Part shown: positions 50,401-57,729 of the stretch, piece by piece | Layout: each line of letters starts with the position of its first letter | Position numbering within the stretch: position 1 is the first letter of the stretch | NCBI GenBank assembly: GCA_021496505.1 | Contig: CP053031.1 | Span: 3,030,001-3,094,000 of the forward strand | Length of the DNA: 64,000 nt | Source: Thermoleophilia bacterium SCSIO 60948 | GTDB lineage: Bacteria > Actinomycetota > Thermoleophilia > Solirubrobacterales > 70-9 | Direction: 5' to 3' | Program-made: the position numbers and the translations under genes | The notes under the pieces: generated by a model | Told to the model about the DNA's origin: nothing | The model's database searches: none | Seen by the model: the letters and a program-made list of their open reading frames with translations, nothing else

Positions 50401-51645
50401 CTAGGCGAGCTCGTCGCCGGCGACGCGGATCGCTCGCGGCTCGGCGCGCAGGAAGTCGAGCTCGCGAAGCGCGGAGAGCGATGCGTAGAAGCGGCTCTCC
50501 GGGCACGGGTGCATGACCATCACGAGGCGCGCGTCATCGCCGTGGCCGCGCTGGACGACGCTTCGCACCGAGATCCCCTGGTCGCCGAGCACGTCCGCGA
50601 CCCGCGCGAGGACTCCCGGCCGGTCGGCGACCTCGAGATGGAGGTAAAAGCTCGAGCGCAGGTCGTGGACCAGGCGCAGATCGCGATGCGTCTCGTGGAC
50701 CCGGGCCGTTCCCGACAGGAGCGAGACGAGGTCGCCGATGACCGCGGTCGCGGTCTGCGGACCGCCGGCGCCCGGGCCCGAGAGCGTCACCGAGTCGATC
50801 GCCGGCCCCTCGACCGTCACCGCGTTGAACGGCCCGCCGATCGGCGCCAGGGCGTGCTCGCCGGGCAGGAAGCAGGGGAAGACGCGGACGCTCAGCTCGT
50901 CGGCGTGGAGCTCGGCGATGCCGAGCAGCTTGAGCGACAGACCGAACTCGGCGGCGTAGGCGATGTCGTCCGGGCGGATCTCCGTGATCCCCTCGTAGGC
51001 GACATCGGCCAGTCCGACCGGGACGCCGAAGGCGAGGCGCGAGAGGATCGCCATCTTCGCCGCGGCGTCGGCGCCGCCGACGTCGTCGGTCGGGTCGGCC
51101 TCGGCGTAGCCGAGCTCCTGGGCGCGCGCGAGGACGTCGGCGTAGGAGGCTCCCGTGGCCGCCATCTCGGAGAGGATGAAGTTGGTCGTTCCGTTGACGA
51201 TCCCCATCACGCGGGTGATCTCGCTCGCCGCGAGCGCCTGCTGGATCACGCGGACGACGGGCACGACGCCGGCGACCGCTGCCTCGAAGCGAAGCTGGAC
51301 GCCGGCCTCTCTCGCGACCTCGAAGAGCTCCTCACCGTGCTGGGCGACGAGCTGCTTGTTCGCGGTCACGACGTCGCGCCCGGAGCTCAGCGCGCGCAGG
51401 ACGTAATCGCGGGCCGGGTCCGTCCCGCCCATCAGCTCGACGATGATGTCCGAGCCCTCGAGGATCGAGTCGAAATCTCCCTGCGAGCGCGTCAGCACGC
51501 CGGTGATCCGCGGACGCCTGCCCGAGGCCGCCGCGAGCTCGCCGGCCCGGGCGCCGATCAGCTCCTCGAACGCGCCGCCGACCGTTCCGCGCCCGAGCAA
51601 CCCGATCCGCGCCTCGCCCTCCGGGGCTCCCGCGTTCGCGCTCAC
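50401..51645 (-). CDS. hom: Homoserine dehydrogenase
   Basis: 414 residues: NAD(P)H-binding ARIGLLGRGTVGGAFEEL, the catalytic core with VVTANKQLVAQHGEEL, GIVNGTTNFILSEM and LGYAEADPTDDVGGADAAAK, and a C-terminal ACT domain (about 330-405, HLEVADRPGVLARVADVLGD) for feedback control by threonine. It reduces aspartate semialdehyde to homoserine. GTG 51645 overlaps the lysA stop (GTGA), which shows coupling of the lysine and threonine branches. Confidence 0.95.
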   Translation of the reverse strand: MSANAGAPEGEARIGLLGRGTVGGAFEELIGARAGELAAASGRRPRITGVLTRSQGDFDSILEGSDIIVELMGGTDPARDYVLRALSSGRDVVTANKQLVAQHGEELFEVAREAGVQLRFEAAVAGVVPVVRVIQQALAASEITRVMGIVNGTTNFILSEMAATGASYADVLARAQELGYAEADPTDDVGGADAAAKMAILSRLAFGVPVGLADVAYEGITEIRPDDIAYAAEFGLSLKLLGIAELHADELSVRVFPCFLPGEHALAPIGGPFNAVTVEGPAIDSVTLSGPGAGGPQTATAVIGDLVSLLSGTARVHETHRDLRLVHDLRSSFYLHLEVADRPGVLARVADVLGDQGISVRSVVQRGHGDDARLVMVMHPCPESRFYASLSALRELDFLRAEPRAIRVAGDELA

Positions 51646-52964
51646 GCGCCGACGTCCCGTCGCAGCAGATCGGACTCCGTCTCGCGCCGCACGACGACGC
51701 GCGCGTCACCGTCGGCGCAGAAGATCACGGGCGGCCGCGGTATCGCGTTGTAGTTAGAGGCCATCGCATGACCGTAGGCGCCCGTCGCCGGGGTGACCAG
51801 GACGTCGCCGACCCGGGGCGAGGGCAGCGACACGCCCTCGATCAGGACGTCGCCCGATTCGCAGTGCTTTCCGGCGACCGTCACGACCTCGTCGCCGGCG
51901 GCCTCGGCGCGGTCGGCGATCAGGGCCGAGTAGGGCGAGTCGTAGAGCATCGGCCGCAGGTTGTCGGACATCCCGCCGTCGACCGAGACCCAGCGCCGCA
52001 CGCCCTCGATCTGCTTGACGGTGCCGACGCGGTAGAGCGTCAGGCCGGCGTTCGCGACGAGCGAGCGGCCCGGCTCGACCAGGATCCGCGGCTCGCCGGG
52101 GAAGCTCTCGCGCACGGCCTCGATGACGCGGTCGGCGAACTCGCCGATCGTCGGCGGCCGGTCGCCCTCGACGTAGGCCACTCCGACGCCGCCGCCGACG
52201 TTGAGGATCCGGAACTCCTCCGAGGCGAGGCCGGCGAGCGCCGCGACCGCCTTCGCGTAGGGCTCGAGGTCGAACACCTGGGAGCCGATGTGCGAGTGCA
52301 GCCCGACGAGCGTCAGGTTGCTCGAGCCGCGGATCGCCGCGATGCCGGCCGCCGCCGAGCCGTCGTTGAGGCCGAGGCCGAACTTCGAGTCCTCCTGACC
52401 GGTCTGGACGTAGGAGTGGGTGTCGGCGTGGATCCCGGGCGTGACCCGGATCAGGACCTCCTGGGTGTGGTCGCGCTCGGCGCAGAGGCGGTCGAGCAGG
52501 GCGATCTCCTCGAGCGAGTCGCAGACGAAGTAGCCGATGCCGGCGTCGAGCCCGGCGCGGAGCTCGGACTCGGACTTGTTGTTGCCGTGCATGTAGATCC
52601 GCGCCGGTTCGAACCCGCCGGCGAGCGCGTGGGCGAGCTCGCCACCCGATGCGACGTCGACCGACAGCCCCTCGGCCGCGAACAGCGCGCAGATCGCGGT
52701 GATCGGCGCCGCCTTCGACGCGTAGAGGACCTCGGCGTCGCCGCTCGCCCCGAACGCCTCGCGGTAGGCACGGGCGCGGGCGCGCAGGTCGGCCTCGGAG
52801 TAGACGTAGGCGGGCGTGCCGTACTCGGCCGCCAGCTCGGCGAGATCGCAGCCGCCGACGGCCAGACGGCCGGCCGCGTCGACGGTCGCGTCGATCGGGA
52901 GCGCCGCGGCGGCTGGGACCCGGAGCCCGTTGGTGAGCTCGGGGGTTGTCGACGTCGGCTTCAC
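51642..52964 (-). CDS. lysA: Diaminopimelate decarboxylase
   Basis: 440 residues, PLP fold-type III. The PLP Lys is in EVLYASKAAPITAICALFA; VGLHSHIGSQVF, ILNVGGGVGVAYVEGDRPP (glycine loop), VEPGRSLVANAG and KHCESGDVLIEG (substrate Cys-Glu-Ser) follow. It makes L-lysine from meso-diaminopimelate, the wall precursor. Start GTG 52964; frames further upstream give an Arg-rich leader that overlaps the divergent hydrolase promoter. First gene of lysA-hom-GNAT-thrC. Confidence 0.94.
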   Translation of the reverse strand: MKPTSTTPELTNGLRVPAAAALPIDATVDAAGRLAVGGCDLAELAAEYGTPAYVYSEADLRARARAYREAFGASGDAEVLYASKAAPITAICALFAAEGLSVDVASGGELAHALAGGFEPARIYMHGNNKSESELRAGLDAGIGYFVCDSLEEIALLDRLCAERDHTQEVLIRVTPGIHADTHSYVQTGQEDSKFGLGLNDGSAAAGIAAIRGSSNLTLVGLHSHIGSQVFDLEPYAKAVAALAGLASEEFRILNVGGGVGVAYVEGDRPPTIGEFADRVIEAVRESFPGEPRILVEPGRSLVANAGLTLYRVGTVKQIEGVRRWVSVDGGMSDNLRPMLYDSPYSALIADRAEAAGDEVVTVAGKHCESGDVLIEGVSLPSPRVGDVLVTPATGAYGHAMASNYNAIPRPPVIFCADGDARVVVRRETESDLLRRDVGA

Positions 52965-53014
52965 CTGAGTCAGCAATATTGACGCGCGATGCGCCGCCGG
53001 CCCGATCCGAACCC

Positions 53015-53749
53015 TTGAGCCGGCGCTCCGTTCCCACGCCGCCGGCGCCGGACGTCCGCTCGGAGCTCGACGGCCTGCCCTACTGGCTTTGGCTTCCGGA
53101 CGGCCCGCGTCCCTGGCCGGCGATGGTGATCTGCCACGGGGCCGGGTCCGGAAAGCCGAACCACGCCGACTTCGCCCGCGTCTGCCGAGGTCGAGGGTGG
53201 GCGGCACTCACCTACGACGCTCGCGGGCACGGCGAAGCGCGTGAGGAGATGGGTCCGGGGGCGCTCGGCGACGTGGCGCGGATGGCGCGCCTGCTGGCCG
53301 AGACGGACGGGGTCGACCGCAGCCGGATATGCGTCCGTGGATCGAGCATGGGCGGCTTCATGGCGATCCACGCCGCGGCGACATCGGACCTGATCGCCGG
53401 AGCGATCGCGATCTGCCCGGCTGGCGAGGAGCACCTCGCCTCGGGTTTCCGGGCGGACCGCTTCGACGGCATCCGGATCTCCGACTCCGGGCGCGAGGCG
53501 ATGCTCGCGTGGCTCGCCGAGCTCGACCTCCGAGACGCCGTCGAGCTGATGGGATCGAAGCCGCTGCTGCTGGCGCATGCTCAGGGCGACACGCAGATCC
53601 CGAGCGAGTGGTCGCTCGAGCTCTATGGGCGCGCGAGCGACCCGCGCAAGCTCCTGCTCCTGCCCGGTGGCTCCCACACCTCGGTCCAGCACGACGCCGA
53701 GATCCAGGAGGCCTCGGTGCGCTGGCTCGAGCGCAACCTGCGCCGCTAA
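53015..53749 (+). CDS. Alpha/beta hydrolase (dienelactone hydrolase/acyl-peptidase-like)
   Basis: 244 residues. Oxyanion region VICHGAGSGKPNHADFARVC, nucleophile Ser in ICVRGSSMGGFMAIHAAA, acid Asp in AHAQGDTQIP and catalytic His in LPGGSHTSVQHD. TTG 53015 leaves 50 bp for the divergent lysA promoter; the TTG at 52946 lies within lysA and is less likely. Its stop overlaps that of the convergent M23 gene. Substrate unknown. Confidence 0.8.
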   Translation: MSRRSVPTPPAPDVRSELDGLPYWLWLPDGPRPWPAMVICHGAGSGKPNHADFARVCRGRGWAALTYDARGHGEAREEMGPGALGDVARMARLLAETDGVDRSRICVRGSSMGGFMAIHAAATSDLIAGAIAICPAGEEHLASGFRADRFDGIRISDSGREAMLAWLAELDLRDAVELMGSKPLLLAHAQGDTQIPSEWSLELYGRASDPRKLLLLPGGSHTSVQHDAEIQEASVRWLERNLRR

Positions 53750-54987
53750 GGCAGGTAGGCCATCGGGTCGGTGGCCTCGCCGTCGACCCGGACCTCGAAG
53801 TGCATGTTGGGCCCGGTAACGCTGCCGGTGTCGCCCGAGGCGCCGACGACGTCGCCCTGACTCACCGACTGGCCGACGCTGACCCCGATCGAAGACAAAT
53901 GCGCGTAGCACGTCGACACCCCGTCGCCGTGCTCGATGCACACGTAGTTGCCATATCCGCCGTAGACCGAGGCGATGGAGACCTCGCCGGAGGCCGAGGC
54001 CTGAACGGCGCCCCCGACCGGCACCGAGATGTCGATCCCCTCGTGCATCCGGCCCCAGCGGAAGCCGAACGGCGAGCTGTACGTCCCGTCAATCGGCCAG
54101 ATGTAGCCCGACGAGCTCTCCTGGGACGGTCCGCTCGGTGCGGGGTCGGCCGGGGCGGGCGCGGGAGCGGACTCCGTCTCGGCGGCCTCGGCGGCCTCCG
54201 CGGCGGCGGCGGCCTCGGCGGCCTCCTGGCGCTCCTGCGCGGCCTGGATCCGAGCCTGGATCTCGCCCTGGATCGAGCTGACGTCACCCTCGAGCTGATC
54301 GATGTTCGCCTCGACCTGGTTCAGGGCGTCCGCCTTCTGTGAGCGAACCGAGTCGAGCTGGGCCTCCTGCTGTTCGAGGCTTGCGCGGGTCTGCTCGAGC
54401 TCGGCCTTGCGGGCGGCGATCTCGTCGCGGGCGGCGCTGATCCGCTCGACCGCCTCCTTCGACTCGGACCGCAGGTCGTCGACGCGGGTGAAGATCGCAT
54501 CGTCCTGGTCTGAGATCTGCTTCAGGTAGTCGTAGCGCTGCATCATGTCGTCGAAGCCGTCGGCCTCGAGGATCACGGTGATCGCGTCCGGCTCGTCGGA
54601 CTTGTAGATCTCGATCAGGCGCTTGCGCAGCGTCTTGCGGGCGACGGCGAGGCGCTTCTCGAGTCGCTCGAGGCGGGCCTTCTCGGCCTGCAGCTCGGCC
54701 CTGACCTCGGCGAGGCGCTCAGCGACGACGGCCTCCTTGTTGCGCAGCTCGGCGACCTGCGCCGCGAGCGCGTCGATCTGCTCCGAGTACTCCTGGATCT
54801 CCGAGGTGAGAACCCCGGCCTCGTCGCGCTTCTGCCCGAGCTCGGACTGCTTCGCGTCGAGCTGAGACTGGAGATCCTGGGCCTGGGCGCCGCCGGCAGC
54901 GAGCACGACCGCTATCGCGGCGGCGAGTACGGCCGTCAGGATTGCAAGCGCCCTCGGGCGCGACGATGTCGTCGTTCGCTCGTTCAA
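53746..54987 (-). CDS. Coiled-coil protein with C-terminal M23 (LytM) domain, EnvC-like
   Basis: 413 residues: signal peptide (LAILTAVLAAAIAVVLAAGG), a long coiled coil (about 37-245), an Ala/Glu-rich linker, then a LytM domain (about 295-413). Zinc ligands are seen in MHEGIDISVP (His and Asp) and the last His of GPNMHFEVRV, with YAHL also present. The usual His-x-His is Asn-x-His, so one catalytic His is missing. The long coil plus an imperfect LytM domain is the layout of EnvC, an FtsEX-controlled activator of amidases. TTG 54987; expression is under the c-di-AMP riboswitch at 55000-55156. Confidence 0.88.
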   Translation of the reverse strand: MNERTTTSSRPRALAILTAVLAAAIAVVLAAGGAQAQDLQSQLDAKQSELGQKRDEAGVLTSEIQEYSEQIDALAAQVAELRNKEAVVAERLAEVRAELQAEKARLERLEKRLAVARKTLRKRLIEIYKSDEPDAITVILEADGFDDMMQRYDYLKQISDQDDAIFTRVDDLRSESKEAVERISAARDEIAARKAELEQTRASLEQQEAQLDSVRSQKADALNQVEANIDQLEGDVSSIQGEIQARIQAAQERQEAAEAAAAAEAAEAAETESAPAPAPADPAPSGPSQESSSGYIWPIDGTYSSPFGFRWGRMHEGIDISVPVGGAVQASASGEVSIASVYGGYGNYVCIEHGDGVSTCYAHLSSIGVSVGQSVSQGDVVGASGDTGSVTGPNMHFEVRVDGEATDPMAYLP

Positions 54988-54999
54988 ATCTTCCTATTC

Positions 55000-55156
55000 G
55001 GTTGCCGCCTCGCCTACGGGGTTAGCTGTCGGGCTCGCGCTGCTGGCGCTAGGTCGGCCGGTGATCGGACGCGACCATTCGCCCCTATGTCCGGGTGGGT
55101 CCCCCGCTCCGCTCATTCCGTCTCACGGACTCGGCGTCGCAGACTGTGCGGCAACC
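55000..55156 (-). promoter_or_regulatory. ydaO-type c-di-AMP riboswitch
   Basis: Read on the minus strand, the leader contains the conserved GAGCGGAGCGGGGGACCCA, GGGGCGAAT and CCCGACAGCTAACCCCGTAG GCG blocks of the ydaO/c-di-AMP class. A perfect 9-bp P1 stem pairs GGTTGCCGC (55156-55148) with GCGGCAACC (55008-55000). P1 ends 12 bases before the TTG start of the M23 gene, with the AGGAAG ribosome binding site directly after it. In actinobacteria this riboswitch class usually sits upstream of wall hydrolases, which it turns off when c-di-AMP is high. Confidence 0.93.
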
Positions 55157-55306
55157 TAGCACCGCCCGACGGGCCTGCCCACGCTCGAGCGGCCTCGTTA
55201 TGGAACCTGCAAGAGGCCTTGCATTGCAGGGATTCCTTGTGATTCGGTGAACCCTGGCCGGAAGTCGGGCGTCGTCCGGGATCGATGATCTAAGGTCACG
55301 CCCCCG

Positions 55307-56716
55307 ATGCGCCGGAACCTCCTCATAGCTCTCGCGGTCCTCGTCGCGCTCGCCGCCGGATTCTTCGGCGCACGTGTGCTCGACTCAGACGAGGAGGGGC
55401 TCGAGGCCGCGCCCGGACCTCCCGTGATCGTCCGCGAACTGCCCGCCCCCGAGGAGACCGAGGAGCTCGGCTATCCCGCCTTCGCGACGAAGAACACGAC
55501 CCGGGTCGCGGGACAGAACTCGGTCGCCAGCGCGGCCGGCGTCGCGCTCGCCACCTACCCGGCGACCGGCGGCTCGCCGAGCCCCGACGCCGTCTCGCTC
55601 GTCGACTCCGAGGACTGGCCGAGCGGGATCGCCTCGGCGTCGCTGATGGCGAGCCCGATCGGGGCGCCGATGCTCGTCACCGACGGCCCCGACCTCCCCG
55701 AGCTGACCGCGAACGCGATCACGCAGCTCGACCCGACCGGCTCCGCGGACACCGACGGCGCGCAGGCCTTCGAGGTCGGGATCGCGACCGCCCCGGAGGA
55801 ACTCCGCTCCGAGACGGTCGACGGTCGCAACCCCGCCGAGGTCGCGGTCGGCGTCGCGAAGCTCCGCGCCCGGCTCACGGGCGAGGACCCCGAGGCCGTC
55901 GTCGTCACGACCTCCGACGACGCCGACTACGCGATGCCGGCCGCCGGCTGGGCGGCGCGCTCGGGCGATCCGGTCCTGTTCACCGGCGCCGACAGCCTCT
56001 CCCCCGAGACCGAGCGCTACCTCGAAGAGCTCGCGAAGGACGGCCGCCCGGACGTCTACGTCCTCGGCCCCGAGGCCGCGATCTCGGAGAAGGTGTTCGA
56101 CCAGATCGACGACGTCGCGCGCGGGGCGCGGCGGATCGAGGGCGAGAACCCGGTTCAGAGCGCGATCGAGTTCGCGCGCTTCGCCGACGGCGACTTCGGC
56201 TGGGACATCAACGACCCCGGCCACGGCTTCGTGGTCGCCAACGTCGAGCGCCCGCTCGATGCCGGGGCCGCGGCGCCGCTGTCGGCGAGCGGCACCTGGG
56301 GCCCGCTGCTCGTCACCGACGACGCCGACGGCCTGCCGCCCGACCTTCGTGCCTACCTGCTCGACCTCAAGCCGGGCTTCGTCGACGACCCGACTCGCGC
56401 GCTCTACAACCACGTCTGGGTGATCGGCGACGAGCGGACGATCTCCGTCGCCCTCCAGGCCGCCCTCGACGAGGTCGCCGAGGTGGCGCCGGTGAGCCGC
56501 GGCGCCGGCAGCATCAGCGGCGAGGAGGACACCGCCGAGCCCCAGGATGCCGAGGACGAGCAGCGCGGCGACGGCGGGTCGGCGCAGGCCGACGACGCCG
56601 CGGACGCCGATGCGGACGACGACGGCGCGGATGCCGGCTCGGGGCCGGATTCCGCAGCCGGTGACGACGAGCCGGATGCCGGCTCGCGCGATGCGGCAGA
56701 CTCAGACTCCCAGTGA
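55307..56716 (+). CDS. Cell wall-binding repeat 2 (CWB2) surface protein
   Basis: 469 residues: an N-terminal membrane anchor or signal (LLIALAVLVALAAGFFGARVL), then repeats of the CWB2 type. TTRVAGQNSVASAAGVALAT is the classic first-repeat opening, and GAPMLVTDGPDLPELTANAI and GDPVLFTGADSLSPETERYL are later strands with the usual xPVLxT pattern. The C-terminal 70 residues are very acidic (DADADDDGADAG stretches), probably disordered. It anchors to wall polymers. Divergent from the riboswitch-controlled M23 gene across 55157-55306, which includes the hairpin CCTGCAA...TTGCAGG at 55206-55230. Confidence 0.8.
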   Translation: MRRNLLIALAVLVALAAGFFGARVLDSDEEGLEAAPGPPVIVRELPAPEETEELGYPAFATKNTTRVAGQNSVASAAGVALATYPATGGSPSPDAVSLVDSEDWPSGIASASLMASPIGAPMLVTDGPDLPELTANAITQLDPTGSADTDGAQAFEVGIATAPEELRSETVDGRNPAEVAVGVAKLRARLTGEDPEAVVVTTSDDADYAMPAAGWAARSGDPVLFTGADSLSPETERYLEELAKDGRPDVYVLGPEAAISEKVFDQIDDVARGARRIEGENPVQSAIEFARFADGDFGWDINDPGHGFVVANVERPLDAGAAAPLSASGTWGPLLVTDDADGLPPDLRAYLLDLKPGFVDDPTRALYNHVWVIGDERTISVALQAALDEVAEVAPVSRGAGSISGEEDTAEPQDAEDEQRGDGGSAQADDAADADADDDGADAGSGPDSAAGDDEPDAGSRDAADSDSQ

Positions 56717-56955
56717 GCGAGCGCGAGCGATCAGACCGGATCACCGGCGGGATAACCGTTGATGACATCCGTGCTCTGGCCGGGCCCGCAACGCCCCACT
56801 TCTCGCTTCAGATCCGCAACCGGATCCAGCGCCTGATCGCCAAGCTGCCGGCCGATCATCCGGCGCGCGTCGAAGGTGAGCGCCAGGTGGCGCGCCTGAC
56901 CGATCTCGCACGCCACTCGGGCGAGCCGCGCGGCCGCGGCCCCATCGCCCGCTAG
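56713..56955 (+). CDS. Small basic protein, translationally coupled to the CWB2 gene
   Basis: 80 residues: VDDIRALAGPATPHFSLQIR and NRIQRLIAKLPADHPARVEG form a predicted helical core; both ends are charged. GTG 56713 overlaps the CWB2 stop (GTGA). No signal peptide or membrane helix, so it is cytoplasmic. Family not recognised. The strict overlap and the regular amphipathic helices support a real gene. Confidence 0.6.
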   Translation: MSERERSDRITGGITVDDIRALAGPATPHFSLQIRNRIQRLIAKLPADHPARVEGERQVARLTDLARHSGEPRGRGPIAR

Positions 56956-56965
56956 GCGACCGCGC

Positions 56966-57496
56966 TCACTGGACGCCGCACTCCTCCGAGCCGAACTCTC
57001 GGGCCAGGCGCCCGGCCTCACGCAGCGCGGGCGGCGGCCCATCGAGCACGGCCGTGGGATCGGCCTCGATCTCGTCGACCGCCCGGCTCGTCGCGTCGAG
57101 GATCGCCTCGACGTCGTCCTCCGACCCCTCGGGCGGCGGCAGCGCCCCGATCGCGTCGACCTCGGCGCGGAGGCCCGGCACGATCAGGCCTTCGACGAGC
57201 TTTCGCAGCTCGGCCGGGGTCGGCTGGCGGTTCCGGGTCGCCAGGTCGTCGGCGGCCGCCTCGATCCGCGAGTCGCCCGACAGGCAGATCTGGTCGGCCT
57301 GCGCGATGAACTCATCCTTGGGAAGCGGAGCCTCGGGCTCGGGCCGCGGGGTGCCCGAGGTCGGCTCGGAGGAGGCGCCGCAGGCGGCGAGGGTGAGCGC
57401 CAGGACGATGAGGGTCGCGAGCGCTGCGCAGGTCCGGATCACCGAGGGGAGTCTGAACGAGCCGAGCGGCGGGGCGGGGCGGCGGGAGGTCGCCAC
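56966..57496 (-). CDS. Lipoprotein of unknown function
   Basis: 176 residues from GTG 57496, or 158 from GTG 57442, which gives a cleaner lipoprotein signal: IRTCAALATLIVLALTLAAC with lipobox LAAC. The mature part has a Pro/Glu linker, then helical stretches FIAQADQICLSGDSRIEAAA and PTPAELRKLVEGLIVPGLRA, ending in GSEECGVQ; the two remaining Cys residues (DQIC, EEC) could form a disulfide. This resembles uncharacterised actinobacterial lipoproteins. A 44-bp palindrome lies 18-61 bp upstream of the longer start. Confidence 0.72.
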   Translation of the reverse strand: MATSRRPAPPLGSFRLPSVIRTCAALATLIVLALTLAACGASSEPTSGTPRPEPEAPLPKDEFIAQADQICLSGDSRIEAAADDLATRNRQPTPAELRKLVEGLIVPGLRAEVDAIGALPPPEGSEDDVEAILDATSRAVDEIEADPTAVLDGPPPALREAGRLAREFGSEECGVQ

Positions 57497-57513
57497 CGGG
57501 AGGCACGGCCGCC

Positions 57514-57557
57514 GAACGTCCCGGAAGTACCCCTATAGGGGCACATTTGGGACGTTC
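57514..57557. promoter_or_regulatory. 44-bp composite palindrome upstream of the lipoprotein gene
   Basis: Outer arms GAACGTCCC (57514-57522) and GGGACGTTC (57549-57557) are perfectly complementary, and the central CCCCTATAGGGG (57530-57541) is a perfect 12-bp palindrome with the same centre. Eighteen of 22 positions match the dyad. GTGCCCCTATAGGG on the minus strand is shared with repeat R1 copy B. It could be a repressor or invertible hairpin site, or a remnant of a small mobile element. Confidence 0.65.
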
Positions 57558-57580
57558 ACCGTCCCGGGCGCCTCCGCCCA

Positions 57581-57690
57581 CCGAACGGAGCCGAAAAGCA
57601 AGCATGAGCGGGGAAGCAGGCGAGGACGTGTGCCGTCACGGCACACGACGAGCCGATGACCCGCTCAGGCGCCGCTTTGCAGGCTCCGCC
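57581..57690. repeat. Structured repeat R2, copy 1
   Basis: About 110 bp also found at 59932-60038. Outer stem GGAGCC (57587-57592) pairs with GGCTCC (57682-57687), and AAAGC with GCTTT. Next inward, GCGGG pairs with CCCGC and GGC with GCC across conserved internal loops (GAAGCA/GATGA and GAGGAC/GACGA). The tip is GTGTGCC-GTCAC-GGCACAC. In both copies it lies about 20-45 bp beyond the stop codon of a minus-strand gene (here thiolase). No open frame is supported. Confidence 0.75.
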
Positions 57691-57729
57691 CCCGCGGACG
57701 ACCGAAAGGCACGGGGATCGAGCGCGTTG

